Of a DNA stretch of 64,000 bases, positions 1-8,333 are shown piece by piece. How positions within the stretch are numbered: position 1 is the stretch's first letter; each line of letters begins with the position of its first letter. The notes beneath the pieces were generated by a model. That model was not told the origin of the DNA and did not search any database. It was given only the letters and a program-made list of their open reading frames with translations. Origin of the DNA: Roseivirga echinicomitans (GTDB taxonomy: Bacteria > Bacteroidota > Bacteroidia > Cytophagales > Cyclobacteriaceae); contig NZ_LRDB01000023.1 of assembly GCF_001592935.1 (NCBI RefSeq), forward strand, positions 186,001 to 250,000, given 5' to 3'. Both the position numbers and the translations under genes were made by a program.

Positions 1-590
1 TTCTTATTTCGGAACTCAAGCCTTTCTTGAATATCCACTTTCACCTTTTCAGTTGCGGTTGCAGTCAATGCCATAATTGGCGTTTCAGGCAACAGCTCTC
101 TTATGGTAGCAATTTCTAAGTAAGCAGGGCGGAAATCATAGCCCCATTGCGAAATACAATGCGCTTCATCTACGGCAATTAAGTTAACCCCTCGTGTGTC
201 GCGAACAATCTTAATTCGTTCTTGAAAAAGCTCTGTTTTTAACCTTTCAGGCGAAACATAGAGGAACTTGATGTCGGCATTGACGCAGTTGTCTAGTGCG
301 AAATCGATCTCGCGTTTGGACATTCCTGCATGAAGGGATTCAGCAGAAATACCACGCTTTTTCAACTGATAGACCTGATCCTTCATCAGAGCGATCAAGG
401 GCGAAACAACCACGCAAAGCCCTTCATTTACCAATGCGGGAATCTGAAAGCAGATTGATTTTCCTCCACCCGTAGGTAACAAAGCAAGCACATCATTACC
501 TTCCAGCGAAGCATTGATAATATCTTCCTGCAAAGGCCTAAAGGCATTATAGCCCCAGTATTTTTTTAGAATGTTTAGCCCTTGGTTCAT
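1..590 (-). CDS. recQ: ATP-dependent DNA helicase RecQ, N-terminal part
   Basis: This gene enters from the left edge and its ATG is at 590, so only the first 196 residues are visible. RecQ is a 3'-5' superfamily 2 helicase that unwinds recombination and stalled-fork intermediates in the cytoplasm. The visible part is helicase domain 1: motif 0 region (NAFRPLQEDII, about 15-25), Walker A GGGKS (41-45), the SPLIALMKDQ motif (63-72), DEAH box (141-144) followed by CISQWGYDFRP, and the TATAT motif III (176-180). The DEAHCISQWG signature is specific for RecQ. The C-terminal helicase, zinc-binding and HRDC regions lie outside the window, so full length and intactness cannot be judged. Confidence 0.95.
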   Translation of the reverse strand, partial: MNQGLNILKKYWGYNAFRPLQEDIINASLEGNDVLALLPTGGGKSICFQIPALVNEGLCVVVSPLIALMKDQVYQLKKRGISAESLHAGMSKREIDFALDNCVNADIKFLYVSPERLKTELFQERIKIVRDTRGVNLIAVDEAHCISQWGYDFRPAYLEIATIRELLPETPIMALTATATEKVKVDIQERLEFRNK

Positions 591-710
591 TAAGAGTGAA
601 GGTAAAGATTAATTCAAACTGTCAACTGCAAAGAACAGCAGTTTTGCGTTGGAGTTCATCAAAACTTCAAAAAAAGCATTTTAAGGGCTAAACATTAAGC
701 TTACGGCTCC

Positions 711-3086
711 TTATTCGGAGCGTAAGGCGGTAACAGGGTTTTTGGTAGCCGCATTGATGGTTTGAATACCAATGGTTAGTATGGCAACCAAAAATGTACA
801 TAAAAGGGCTAGCGCGAAAACCACAACCCCAATATCAGTTTTATAGGCAAAGTCATTTAACCAGCCTTCCAACACCCAAAAAGCCAAAGGAACAGAAACC
901 ACAAAAGCGATAAGCACCAACAGGGCAAAACTTTTTGTGAGTTCTTTTACAATGCTCGAAACGGAAGCGCCCAATACCTTTCGAATTCCAATTTCTTTGG
1001 TGCGTTGTGTGGTGATAAGCGAAGAAAGCCCCAATAAGCCTAACGATGCAATGATTATGGCCACGATAGAAAAGGCGCCAATTGCATCAGTTAATCGATC
1101 TTCATTTTCATAAAGTTGCGCAAATTGATCATCGAGAAAATAGTAATCAAAAGGCACGGAAGGAAGTACCCTTGCCCATTCCATTTCGGCCAATTTCAGA
1201 GCATCTTGTGCCCTGCCCGACTGAATTCTGGCCACCGTAAAACCGTGAATTGCATTTTCTGGTTGGCGATAAAAATGAATAATGGGCGCCACTTCATTGG
1301 CCAATGATTCGAAATTATAATCCTTAACCACCCCAATTACCTTCATTTTCCTACTTCCGAAGTTCAAGTATTTTCCATCAATTCCTTCCCAACCGAAAGC
1401 ATCAAAAGCAGACTGGTTTACAATGGCAGCATTCGATTGATCGTCTTCACTATTGGTTAAGAAATTTCGCCCCTGCGTAAACTCCATCTTCAAATTCGGG
1501 AAGAAATCATGATCTACATAAGTATAACGCATGCGTAAACGCTGTTCAGGCGTAAAACCATCGGGCACCACAAAAGTAAAACGGCCAGGGAAATTTCCAG
1601 GAACAGAAGCGGAAGCACTTAACGAGACAATGGCTGAATTCTGACTTAGGTTATTCCGCATGGAAGCTAATCCGTTTTGGCCTTCTTCCTCCCCAGGGAA
1701 ATCCCTTTGATTGATAGGCAACACCAGCAAGTCAGCTTTATCAAAAGCCATATCTTGGTTTTTCATGAACTTAACCTGCTTGTTCAGTACCAAAGTGCCT
1801 ACGATTAATAAAATCGAAAACATGAATTGCACCACTACCAAAGTGTTCCGAACAGCTTGGCTCATTTTACTCGATTTGAGCACTTTACCTTTTAAAGAAT
1901 CTACACTTTTGAGGGAAGAAATATACAAAGCAGGGTAGAGTCCAGCACCAATTCCAATCAACAAACCCAAGCCCACTAGCCCCAAAAGAAGCTCTATGTT
2001 TTTAGCAAAGCCGAGGCTTAACTCTACATTATACATACTATTGAATTGAGGGAGCAATAGCAACGCCAAGCCAAAACCAATGATCAAAGAAAGAAATGAA
2101 ATGCTCAAAGATTCAACCATGTACTGCATGACCATTTCTCGCCTTAAGGCTCCGAGCACCTTTCTTACCCCTGCTTCTCTGGCCCTGTCCATGGAACGAG
2201 CAGTGGCCAAATTCATAAAGTTGATGGAGGCGATCACCACGATCACCAAAGCGACTACCAACAAAATATAAGCATACCTACGGTTACCATTCAGTTGGTC
2301 ATATAAATCTAAAAGGTTGACCAATTTGAAGTCTGTGGTTTCAGCAGTTTGCTCATCCCAGATTTTCGCAATGAACGGCTCAAAGCGTTGTTCCAAAGCT
2401 TGAACATCAGTGTCCTTTTGAAGTAGCAGGTAGGTTTCTAAAAATGAGGAACCCCAATTCCCCACCACACCTTCATATTCAGGATCGCTCTGGATTGGCA
2501 ATAATACATTGGGTTGTAATCGACTATTATAAGGTGGCTCTGCCAATACACCCGAAACGATGTAATCTTGTCCTAAACTAGCAATAGAAACCATTTTCCC
2601 CATTGGGTTTTCATTAGGAAAAAGCCGTTGACCTACTTCTTCTGAAATCACAATGGAGTTTAAGTTTTCAAACACCTTGTCCCGATTGCCAGCCTTGAGT
2701 TCAAAATTGAAAATGGAAAGGAAAGTGTCATCAGTTAGAATTGCAGGTTCATTGAAACGTTTCTCACCGACTTGTAGCCAAAGGGAGTTTTCCGCCACCC
2801 TCACTCCGTCAATTACTTCAGAGTATTCATCTTTGAGAGCGTCCAAAGTGGGCACCCAAGTGTCATAAGTATCTTGTGTTCCTGTGGGAGTAATACGCTG
2901 TTTATAGAGCAAATAAGTCTGATCGGCTTGCGTGTGCATTTTATCATAACTCAGTTCGCCTTGGGCATAAAGCAAAATGAGAATGGCGGCAGTAATGCCG
3001 ACCGATAAACCGAAAATATTGATGAATGAGTAACCTTTGTGGCGCATGATATTTCTCATGGCAACCTTTGCATAATTTTTCAACAT
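711..3086 (-). CDS. ABC transporter permease, FtsX/MacB type (large, duplicated)
   Basis: A 791-residue inner-membrane protein of the family that pairs with an ABC ATPase to drive mechanotransmission across the periplasm, often for efflux or lipoprotein traffic. It starts MLKNYAKVAMRNI, typical of the Bacteroidota subgroup, with a first membrane helix at about 20-42, a periplasmic MacB_PCD-like region, a three-helix FtsX block at about 275-400, a second helix near 415-435 with another periplasmic domain, and a terminal FtsX block at about 675-785. This duplicated layout is normal for the roughly 800-residue family. GIRKVLGAS and GVRKVLGAL are the conserved cytoplasmic loops after the FtsX helices. 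No ATPase gene is adjacent. The substrate is not evident. It stands alone between recQ and the enoyl-CoA hydratase. Confidence 0.9.
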   Translation of the reverse strand: MLKNYAKVAMRNIMRHKGYSFINIFGLSVGITAAILILLYAQGELSYDKMHTQADQTYLLYKQRITPTGTQDTYDTWVPTLDALKDEYSEVIDGVRVAENSLWLQVGEKRFNEPAILTDDTFLSIFNFELKAGNRDKVFENLNSIVISEEVGQRLFPNENPMGKMVSIASLGQDYIVSGVLAEPPYNSRLQPNVLLPIQSDPEYEGVVGNWGSSFLETYLLLQKDTDVQALEQRFEPFIAKIWDEQTAETTDFKLVNLLDLYDQLNGNRRYAYILLVVALVIVVIASINFMNLATARSMDRAREAGVRKVLGALRREMVMQYMVESLSISFLSLIIGFGLALLLLPQFNSMYNVELSLGFAKNIELLLGLVGLGLLIGIGAGLYPALYISSLKSVDSLKGKVLKSSKMSQAVRNTLVVVQFMFSILLIVGTLVLNKQVKFMKNQDMAFDKADLLVLPINQRDFPGEEEGQNGLASMRNNLSQNSAIVSLSASASVPGNFPGRFTFVVPDGFTPEQRLRMRYTYVDHDFFPNLKMEFTQGRNFLTNSEDDQSNAAIVNQSAFDAFGWEGIDGKYLNFGSRKMKVIGVVKDYNFESLANEVAPIIHFYRQPENAIHGFTVARIQSGRAQDALKLAEMEWARVLPSVPFDYYFLDDQFAQLYENEDRLTDAIGAFSIVAIIIASLGLLGLSSLITTQRTKEIGIRKVLGASVSSIVKELTKSFALLVLIAFVVSVPLAFWVLEGWLNDFAYKTDIGVVVFALALLCTFLVAILTIGIQTINAATKNPVTALRSE

Positions 3087-3221
3087 GACCCTTTGAGTTT
3101 AAACCGATAGAAATGTAAGCGATAACTTATACTCCTAAAAGTTGGACAACATCAACTGTTTTATGGTTACACTCAACGGTTATAATTCTGTACTCAATTG
3201 ATTTGCAGAAATCGCCAAAAC

Positions 3222-3995
3222 TTACCAAACAATCTTTTCCTTATTCAAAAAAGCGGCAATTCCCTTTTGGCAATCTTCCGAGGCACGGGCATTGGCATTC
3301 ATTTCGGCAGCGTAGTTTAAAGCTTCTTCCACCTCCATGCTTTGCACAGCCGCGATCATTTGTTTGGTATAAGTCATAGACTGACCCGAGTTTTTCTCTA
3401 CCAACATTTGTGCAAAATTGGCTACTTCTCTATCCAGTTCTATAGCCTCTACTACTGTGTTGACCAAGCCCATAGATTCTGCCAGTTCGGCTGGAATTAA
3501 CTCACCTGTAAGCAAAAGTGACTTCGCTTTTCCTTCTCCTATTTTTCGAAGTAAGAAAACCTTTACAATGGCCGGAATAAAACCGATACGCACTTCGGTA
3601 TAACCAAATTTAGCTTCGGGTACAGTGAAAGAAAAGTCGCACACCGTAGCCAAACCACAACCGCCAGCGATGGCATGACCTTGAATTTTGGCAATTACCA
3701 CTTTAGGATGCTGATAGATTTGCAGAAAAAGCTCTTTCAGATGATTTGAATCGGCCAAGTTTTCTTCGAAGGTATTATTCTGAAGTTGCTGTAAATAAGC
3801 CAAGTCGGCACCAGCGCAAAAGGAATCGCCAGCCGCCTCTAATACGATCACTTTAGCGCTTTCATCTCCTGCCGCCTGAGTAAAGGCCTGCTTGAGTTGC
3901 GTTACCATTTCGGCATTTAAGGCATTTCTTTTTTCGGGACGATTGAGGGTAATGGTGGCAATGCGGTTGGCCACTTCGTATTTCACTAAAGTCAT
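3222..3995 (-). CDS. enoyl-CoA hydratase/isomerase family protein
   Basis: A crotonase-fold enzyme that probably hydrates an enoyl-CoA in fatty-acid or branched amino-acid breakdown. Visible signatures are NRPEKRNALN near the N-terminus, the oxyanion-hole segments FCAGADL and GHAIAGGCGLATVCDF, and the catalytic-glutamate segment GYTEVRIGFIPA, which most resembles methylglutaconyl-CoA hydratases. The chosen ATG at 3995 overlaps the comEC stop in an ATGA arrangement, giving 257 residues; an ATG at 4004 would add MEE. The gene is the downstream member of a comEC operon, an association that is probably transcriptional only. The exact substrate cannot be read from the sequence. A role in the phenylacetate pathway (PaaF/PaaG) is possible, but the paa genes are 30 kb away. 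Confidence 0.88.
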   Translation of the reverse strand: MTLVKYEVANRIATITLNRPEKRNALNAEMVTQLKQAFTQAAGDESAKVIVLEAAGDSFCAGADLAYLQQLQNNTFEENLADSNHLKELFLQIYQHPKVVIAKIQGHAIAGGCGLATVCDFSFTVPEAKFGYTEVRIGFIPAIVKVFLLRKIGEGKAKSLLLTGELIPAELAESMGLVNTVVEAIELDREVANFAQMLVEKNSGQSMTYTKQMIAAVQSMEVEEALNYAAEMNANARASEDCQKGIAAFLNKEKIVW

Positions 3996-6073
3996 TTCTT
4001 CCATATTTTTGAATAATAGCCATCACGATAGACGGAGTATACTTTCAAATTTAGCGTTTCTGCCTGATTTGTGAGCTTATCGACCAAGAACTTCCGATTT
4101 GATTTGTCAATGATCAGTTGTTTAAACTCAAATTTGCCTTCTAAGTCCTCCAAGTCATAAACACTTTCATTTGAAAGAATGAGGTAATCCACCTCCACTG
4201 GCCTTTCAAATTCAACCTTGATTTTTTGATTAAGTTTAAAAATTCGCTGGCCCTGAAAAACAATCAATTGATGCCCATTTAAATATTCAGTTACCAATTC
4301 CAATTGATCTTCGGAAGGAAGAATGCTACTACCTGCCAATTGTCTTTTGGGTTCTAAATGAAATTGAATTCGATCTAAATTTAGTGAGAATGATGTATCG
4401 GCTACCAGCTTACTTTTATTTCCCACCCGAAAATCCAATACGGATTCGCCCGAAACATTCAACATACTGAACTCTGCACTTCTGTACCAACTCCAATGAT
4501 TGACCTGGCTGGATACAAACAAAGCACAAAATACAACCGACCATATTAAGTATTTGAATTGTCTTTCGGCCATTAAAATGATGAGCATTATAATGACAGC
4601 ATAAATCAGCCACGTTTCACCAGTAGTTAGGTGGATGCCATCCAAAGTGCTACCAGGAAGCCATCTTACCCAATGCACTAACGCATTCACCATTCGAACA
4701 AAGGCTTCTGTCAGCCAGCTTACGGTTTCGCCCAAATATGGAATTCCGCCCAAGGCCAGTACCGCCAAACCCAGAATGAGCATGGCAAAAGCGGCTGGAA
4801 TTACAAACAGGTTGGACAATAGAAAGTAACTCGGAAACTGATGAAAGTAAAGAATACTCAAGGGCGCGGTCGCAATTTGAGCTGCTAGAGAAACACAGCT
4901 AATTGCCCAAACCTTGTCAAGCCAAATATTATGAATATCGAACAAAGCATAAAATTTAGGTTGAAGGTAAACGATGCCAAATACAGCCAAATATGAAAGC
5001 TGAAAACCAACGCTCATAATCAAGTAGGGATTCCAACAAAGCAGCACAAAAGCCGAAGTGGCCAGCGTATTATAAATACTACTGTTGGTATTTTTCGCCT
5101 TAGCAATGGCCACAAATGAAAACATAGTTACCGCTCGAAGCACGGAAGGCGAAAGGCCAGTAATGAATGCGTAGCACCATAAAAGCACAATGCTAATGAT
5201 CGCCATCCACCAGCGCCTTTTCCAAGTATTGAGTTTAATTCGTTTAAAAATGAGCAGGATAATTCCGTAGATAATGCCTACATGCAAACCAGAAACGGCC
5301 AAAACATGCATGGCGCCTGCTGCTGAAAATGAAGTTTGAAGTTCGGTATCCAGTTCATCTTTTACTCCTAATGTAATTGCCAACAAAACTCCCCTAGCAT
5401 CAGGATCTGAAATTCTGGCTTTGAGCAGTTCGGCACATCGATTTCTGATACGGATTGAAGCGGCAATAGGCCATTTCCACCAAGGCAAATCATGCCCAAG
5501 CAATTGAAAATCCTCTCCGATAAATTGCTGATGGAAGATGTTATTATAGACCAAATAGTTCTTGAAGTTGAATTCGCCAGGATTAGCAGGTCCTTCTGTA
5601 GGGTTTGGCGAACCTTTGACCAATAAAATATCGCCATACTGAAGATTTGCGCCCGCTTCTTTGCTAACATAAGCATTCACATAACCCGAAGCTGCTTGCC
5701 ATTTCTCAGCAAGCACATCAGTGACCTCAAGCCGAACATTGATTGAGTTGGCCTTCATGGCGGGTTCCTCATAAACCACCGCCCGGTAAGTCTCAATCTC
5801 TTGGTTGATGTGTAGCAAATGGTCGGGTGAGTTATCGACTCTATGCTCCTTCAACCGAAGAAAACCCGAACAAAAAAGGATGGCCAAAGCCAAAACAGAG
5901 AGCACATACTGGAAGCGCAAAGAATTACGAAGTGCTAGAAAAACATAGATGATGAAAAGCGTAAGAGGTAACCAAATCTTAATATCAATCCACTCATGAC
6001 TGTAATGATAAACAACCACTCCAAGGATAAAGGTAGCAGAGAATCGAATAAAAGGGAAAGCATTAAAATTCAC
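3992..6073 (-). CDS. comEC: ComEC/Rec2-family DNA uptake channel protein
   Basis: A 693-residue polytopic membrane protein of the ComEC family, which moves single-stranded DNA across the inner membrane in natural transformation. It shows N-terminal helices, a soluble DUF4131-like domain (about 60-200), and the Competence core with the segment SAAGAMHVLAVSGLHVGIIYG (the ALAVSGLH-type signature) followed by many helices. After about residue 500 there is a soluble tail of some 170 residues at the place where Gram-positive ComEC has a metallo-beta-lactamase nuclease domain; I see no HxHxDH motif in it, so the domain is degenerate or different. Together with the downstream hydratase it forms a two-gene unit with overlapping stop and start. 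Confidence 0.92.
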   Translation of the reverse strand: MNFNAFPFIRFSATFILGVVVYHYSHEWIDIKIWLPLTLFIIYVFLALRNSLRFQYVLSVLALAILFCSGFLRLKEHRVDNSPDHLLHINQEIETYRAVVYEEPAMKANSINVRLEVTDVLAEKWQAASGYVNAYVSKEAGANLQYGDILLVKGSPNPTEGPANPGEFNFKNYLVYNNIFHQQFIGEDFQLLGHDLPWWKWPIAASIRIRNRCAELLKARISDPDARGVLLAITLGVKDELDTELQTSFSAAGAMHVLAVSGLHVGIIYGIILLIFKRIKLNTWKRRWWMAIISIVLLWCYAFITGLSPSVLRAVTMFSFVAIAKAKNTNSSIYNTLATSAFVLLCWNPYLIMSVGFQLSYLAVFGIVYLQPKFYALFDIHNIWLDKVWAISCVSLAAQIATAPLSILYFHQFPSYFLLSNLFVIPAAFAMLILGLAVLALGGIPYLGETVSWLTEAFVRMVNALVHWVRWLPGSTLDGIHLTTGETWLIYAVIIMLIILMAERQFKYLIWSVVFCALFVSSQVNHWSWYRSAEFSMLNVSGESVLDFRVGNKSKLVADTSFSLNLDRIQFHLEPKRQLAGSSILPSEDQLELVTEYLNGHQLIVFQGQRIFKLNQKIKVEFERPVEVDYLILSNESVYDLEDLEGKFEFKQLIIDKSNRKFLVDKLTNQAETLNLKVYSVYRDGYYSKIWKK

Positions 6074-6171
6074 TCAATCAAAATAATTATTTGTTTTATT
6101 ATAATGAAGGAATTACAAAAAATACTAAAGCCATTCATCCAAAGTAAAGAAAGCATAACATTAAAATTTCA

Positions 6172-6199
6172 TTGATCAGGCAATCAGTCTTTAAATTTG
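6172..6199 (+). promoter_or_regulatory. putative promoter of the Crp/Fnr gene
   Basis: TTG at 6172-6174, 17 bases, then TAAATTTG at 6192-6199, which matches the Bacteroidota -33/-7 pattern (TTG, about 19, TAnnTTTG). The ATG lies 22 bases downstream. Confidence 0.6.
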
Positions 6200-6221
6200 A
6201 CCCAACTCAACAACCTGAACA

Positions 6222-6821
6222 ATGAACTTGATTGAATACTTACGCTCTTCTGATGATTACTCATTGGATAGAGTAGTAAAGGAAATCTATGTTGCTAAGG
6301 ATCAGCTAATCTACCAGCCCGGCCAACATACCAATTCCATTTATGAAATTGTATCTGGCGCTGTAAAACTAGGCAGTTATGGCTCACAAGGACAGGACAT
6401 TACCTACGACATCCTCAGCGCGCCAGACACATTCGGGAATTTAAAATACCTGAATGGGCAGTTTTTTGAATTCGCAAAAACGATTATCCCCTGCCATTTG
6501 CGGGTGTATCAGCTCGACTTTTTTAAACGCATTATTGTTGAAGACTCTAAAGTTTCCGAGTGGTTCAACAAAAATGCAGTAAGGCGATGGAGCATTGCAG
6601 AATCTCGCTTATTCAGCATTCGTTCGGCCAACAGCTTAGAGCGACTGCAAGTAATTTACAATGAATTTGACAAGGAGGTTTCAGATGCTGAAAACAAAAA
6701 ACACCATCTCTTCACATTGCTCACCAAACAAGAAATCGGTGATTTAACAGGCATGACACGTCAAACCGTAAGTCAAGTGATTAAAAAACTAAGTCCTGCC
6801 AGATTAAAGAAAACTGCGTAA
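6222..6821 (+). CDS. Crp/Fnr family transcriptional regulator, short C-terminus
   Basis: A 199-residue one-component regulator. The cyclic-nucleotide-binding-like beta-roll covers about 15-120 (LIYQPGQHTNSIYEIVSGAVKL is the typical core), followed by a long dimer helix and a C-terminal winged-helix: LLTKQEIGDLTGMTRQTVSQVIKKL at about 165-190 is the recognition-helix region. FNR iron-sulfur cysteines are not apparent, so oxygen sensing by a cluster is unlikely. The protein ends only a few residues after the recognition helix and seems to lack the usual beta-hairpin wing; a shift to another frame at about 6795 would continue into the terminator (see findings). It is a single gene, bounded downstream by a strong bidirectional terminator. 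Ligand and targets are unknown. Confidence 0.9.
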   Translation: MNLIEYLRSSDDYSLDRVVKEIYVAKDQLIYQPGQHTNSIYEIVSGAVKLGSYGSQGQDITYDILSAPDTFGNLKYLNGQFFEFAKTIIPCHLRVYQLDFFKRIIVEDSKVSEWFNKNAVRRWSIAESRLFSIRSANSLERLQVIYNEFDKEVSDAENKKHHLFTLLTKQEIGDLTGMTRQTVSQVIKKLSPARLKKTA

Positions 6822-6840
6822 CGTATATTTTATACCACAA

Positions 6841-6868
6841 AAAAAGGGATCGTTGCGATCCCTTTTTT
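6841..6868. terminator. bidirectional intrinsic terminator
   Basis: A perfect 12-bp inverted repeat (AAAAAGGGATCG, loop TTG, CGATCCCTTTTT) with T-rich flanks on both strands. It separates the converging Crp/Fnr gene and phosphodiesterase gene. Confidence 0.9.
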
Positions 6869-6914
6869 ACTGCAGCATTTCCAGTTTGCAAAGCAAACCC
6901 ACCAGAGACAATAC

Positions 6915-8255
6915 TTATTTCTTTTCTAGAATACCTGGAAATAAAACTCCATCAGGCGCTGTGAAATCTAGCCCTAATAAAGTTGCTATCACTGGTGCAA
7001 CGTCTTCCAAGCCTATTTTGTGTACCAGTTTGCCTTTAGTAACACCAGCACCCCAAGCCACAAAACCAGTTTCAATTTGTTTGAAGTCAGGGAAATATCC
7101 ATGGGTTCCGCCTGAACCTCTTTTCAAATCATCACCAGAAGCTGAGCCCGACATTGCCACACCTGGTATCGGTGCTATAGCCAAAAACGCATTTGGATCG
7201 GCACCTACTTGAGCCAACTCTTCTTTCGATACTACTCTAAAAAGCTTTTTAGTTTTCTCAGGAAGGTCATTTAAAATCTGCTTTACTTGATTCAAGGTTT
7301 TAGTGTCCTTAGGGTCTTTCAGCATTAAAAAAGCTGCTGCGCCAGAAGTGTGAAAAGCAGCTTTCCAGTTACCTCTATCATTAGCAGTGGACATTAGACC
7401 TGCATTTGCCAGCCAAACATTAGGGCTCAAAAGTGAGTGCACATCCACAAAACCATGGTCTCCGGAGATGATAAAAGTGGTTTTATCTAGAATTCCAGCT
7501 CTTTCTGCTGCTTCCTTTATTTTACCGATTGCTCTGTCTGCAGCGGCTACAGCAAAAGGCACCATTTCACCGTCTCTTCCACCTTGGTGCTGAAAATGAT
7601 CTGTACCGATTAAGTGTAATGCGATAAAATTAGGCTTGTGCTTTTCCAACACATAAGCAGCCATTTCTCCTGTTCTATCTTCTCTGTTGAAAAACTCACC
7701 ATTAAACGTGGTGGTGCTCATTTTTCCTAAAACCTCTCTTTCAAGTTCTTCGAAAAAACCATTCGGAATATCTTTATCGCGCATTGGCTCAATACGGTCT
7801 GTTCCTTCCTTCAAATACCAGAATTCAGGAATATTATAATCGATAGGTGCGTCTACTGAGACTGGCCAAATGAAGGCTGCTGATTTCATTCCTTTCGCTC
7901 TAACAGCATCCCAAAGTGTTGGTACTTTAATTTGGTTTTCGTACCAATACCAAGCACCCGTCTGGCCTTTTTCTTCGAATGGAGAATTGTAATAAATACC
8001 ATGACGAGCAGGTTTAGCACCTGTGATTAAAGTCGTGTGAGAAGGGTAAGTCACTGAAGGATAAACACCACGAACGCCTTCGGCTTTTGTTCCGTTTTCG
8101 GCCATCCATTTCATGTTTGGTGCAGGCCATTTGGCTTCCATGTAAAAATCCGGACGGAAACCGTCAATAGAAATCAAAACCACGTGCTCTGACTGCTGAG
8201 CCTTTAAACCCAAGCCTAAAATCATTACTAAAACTATTGCTATATACTTTTTCAT
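6915..8255 (-). CDS. secreted type I phosphodiesterase / nucleotide pyrophosphatase (alkaline phosphatase superfamily)
   Basis: A 446-residue exported hydrolase of the nucleotide pyrophosphatase/phosphodiesterase (NPP) family, which cleaves phosphodiester bonds in nucleotides or related compounds using two zinc ions. A signal peptide covers about 1-20 (basic start, hydrophobic core, cleavage near LKAQ-Q). Metal and catalytic positions are visible: D31 in SIDGFRPD, the nucleophile T69 in SVTYPSH, GTDHFQH in the middle, and SGDHGF further on, with a final histidine in GGTHGYFP. The length fits the family. It lies downstream of the TonB-dependent receptor with a 78-base gap and may be read from the same promoter, which would suggest phosphate or nucleotide scavenging, but this is inference. 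Confidence 0.92.
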   Translation of the reverse strand: MKKYIAIVLVMILGLGLKAQQSEHVVLISIDGFRPDFYMEAKWPAPNMKWMAENGTKAEGVRGVYPSVTYPSHTTLITGAKPARHGIYYNSPFEEKGQTGAWYWYENQIKVPTLWDAVRAKGMKSAAFIWPVSVDAPIDYNIPEFWYLKEGTDRIEPMRDKDIPNGFFEELEREVLGKMSTTTFNGEFFNREDRTGEMAAYVLEKHKPNFIALHLIGTDHFQHQGGRDGEMVPFAVAAADRAIGKIKEAAERAGILDKTTFIISGDHGFVDVHSLLSPNVWLANAGLMSTANDRGNWKAAFHTSGAAAFLMLKDPKDTKTLNQVKQILNDLPEKTKKLFRVVSKEELAQVGADPNAFLAIAPIPGVAMSGSASGDDLKRGSGGTHGYFPDFKQIETGFVAWGAGVTKGKLVHKIGLEDVAPVIATLLGLDFTAPDGVLFPGILEKK

Positions 8256-8333
8256 CTGTTTCTAATTTTAAAAGGAAAGAGCAGGCGCTTTCACGCCTAC
8301 CCTTAGCATCAATCTATCTATTTTAAAACACCA

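Noticed and set aside
624-643. AACTGC...GCAGTT inverted repeat between recQ and the permease gene
   Set aside because: A 6-bp stem with a weak T-run; it could be a terminator for neither gene with confidence, so no feature was claimed.
3222-3995. Enoyl-CoA hydratase as PaaF or PaaG of the phenylacetate pathway
   Set aside because: The gene is 30 kb from the paa cluster, in a comEC operon, and no family-specific residue supports the assignment.
8283-8298. Small hairpin AGGCG/CGCCT between the TonB-dependent receptor and the phosphodiesterase gene
   Set aside because: Only five base pairs, although a T-rich stretch follows on the minus strand; it is too weak to call a terminator.
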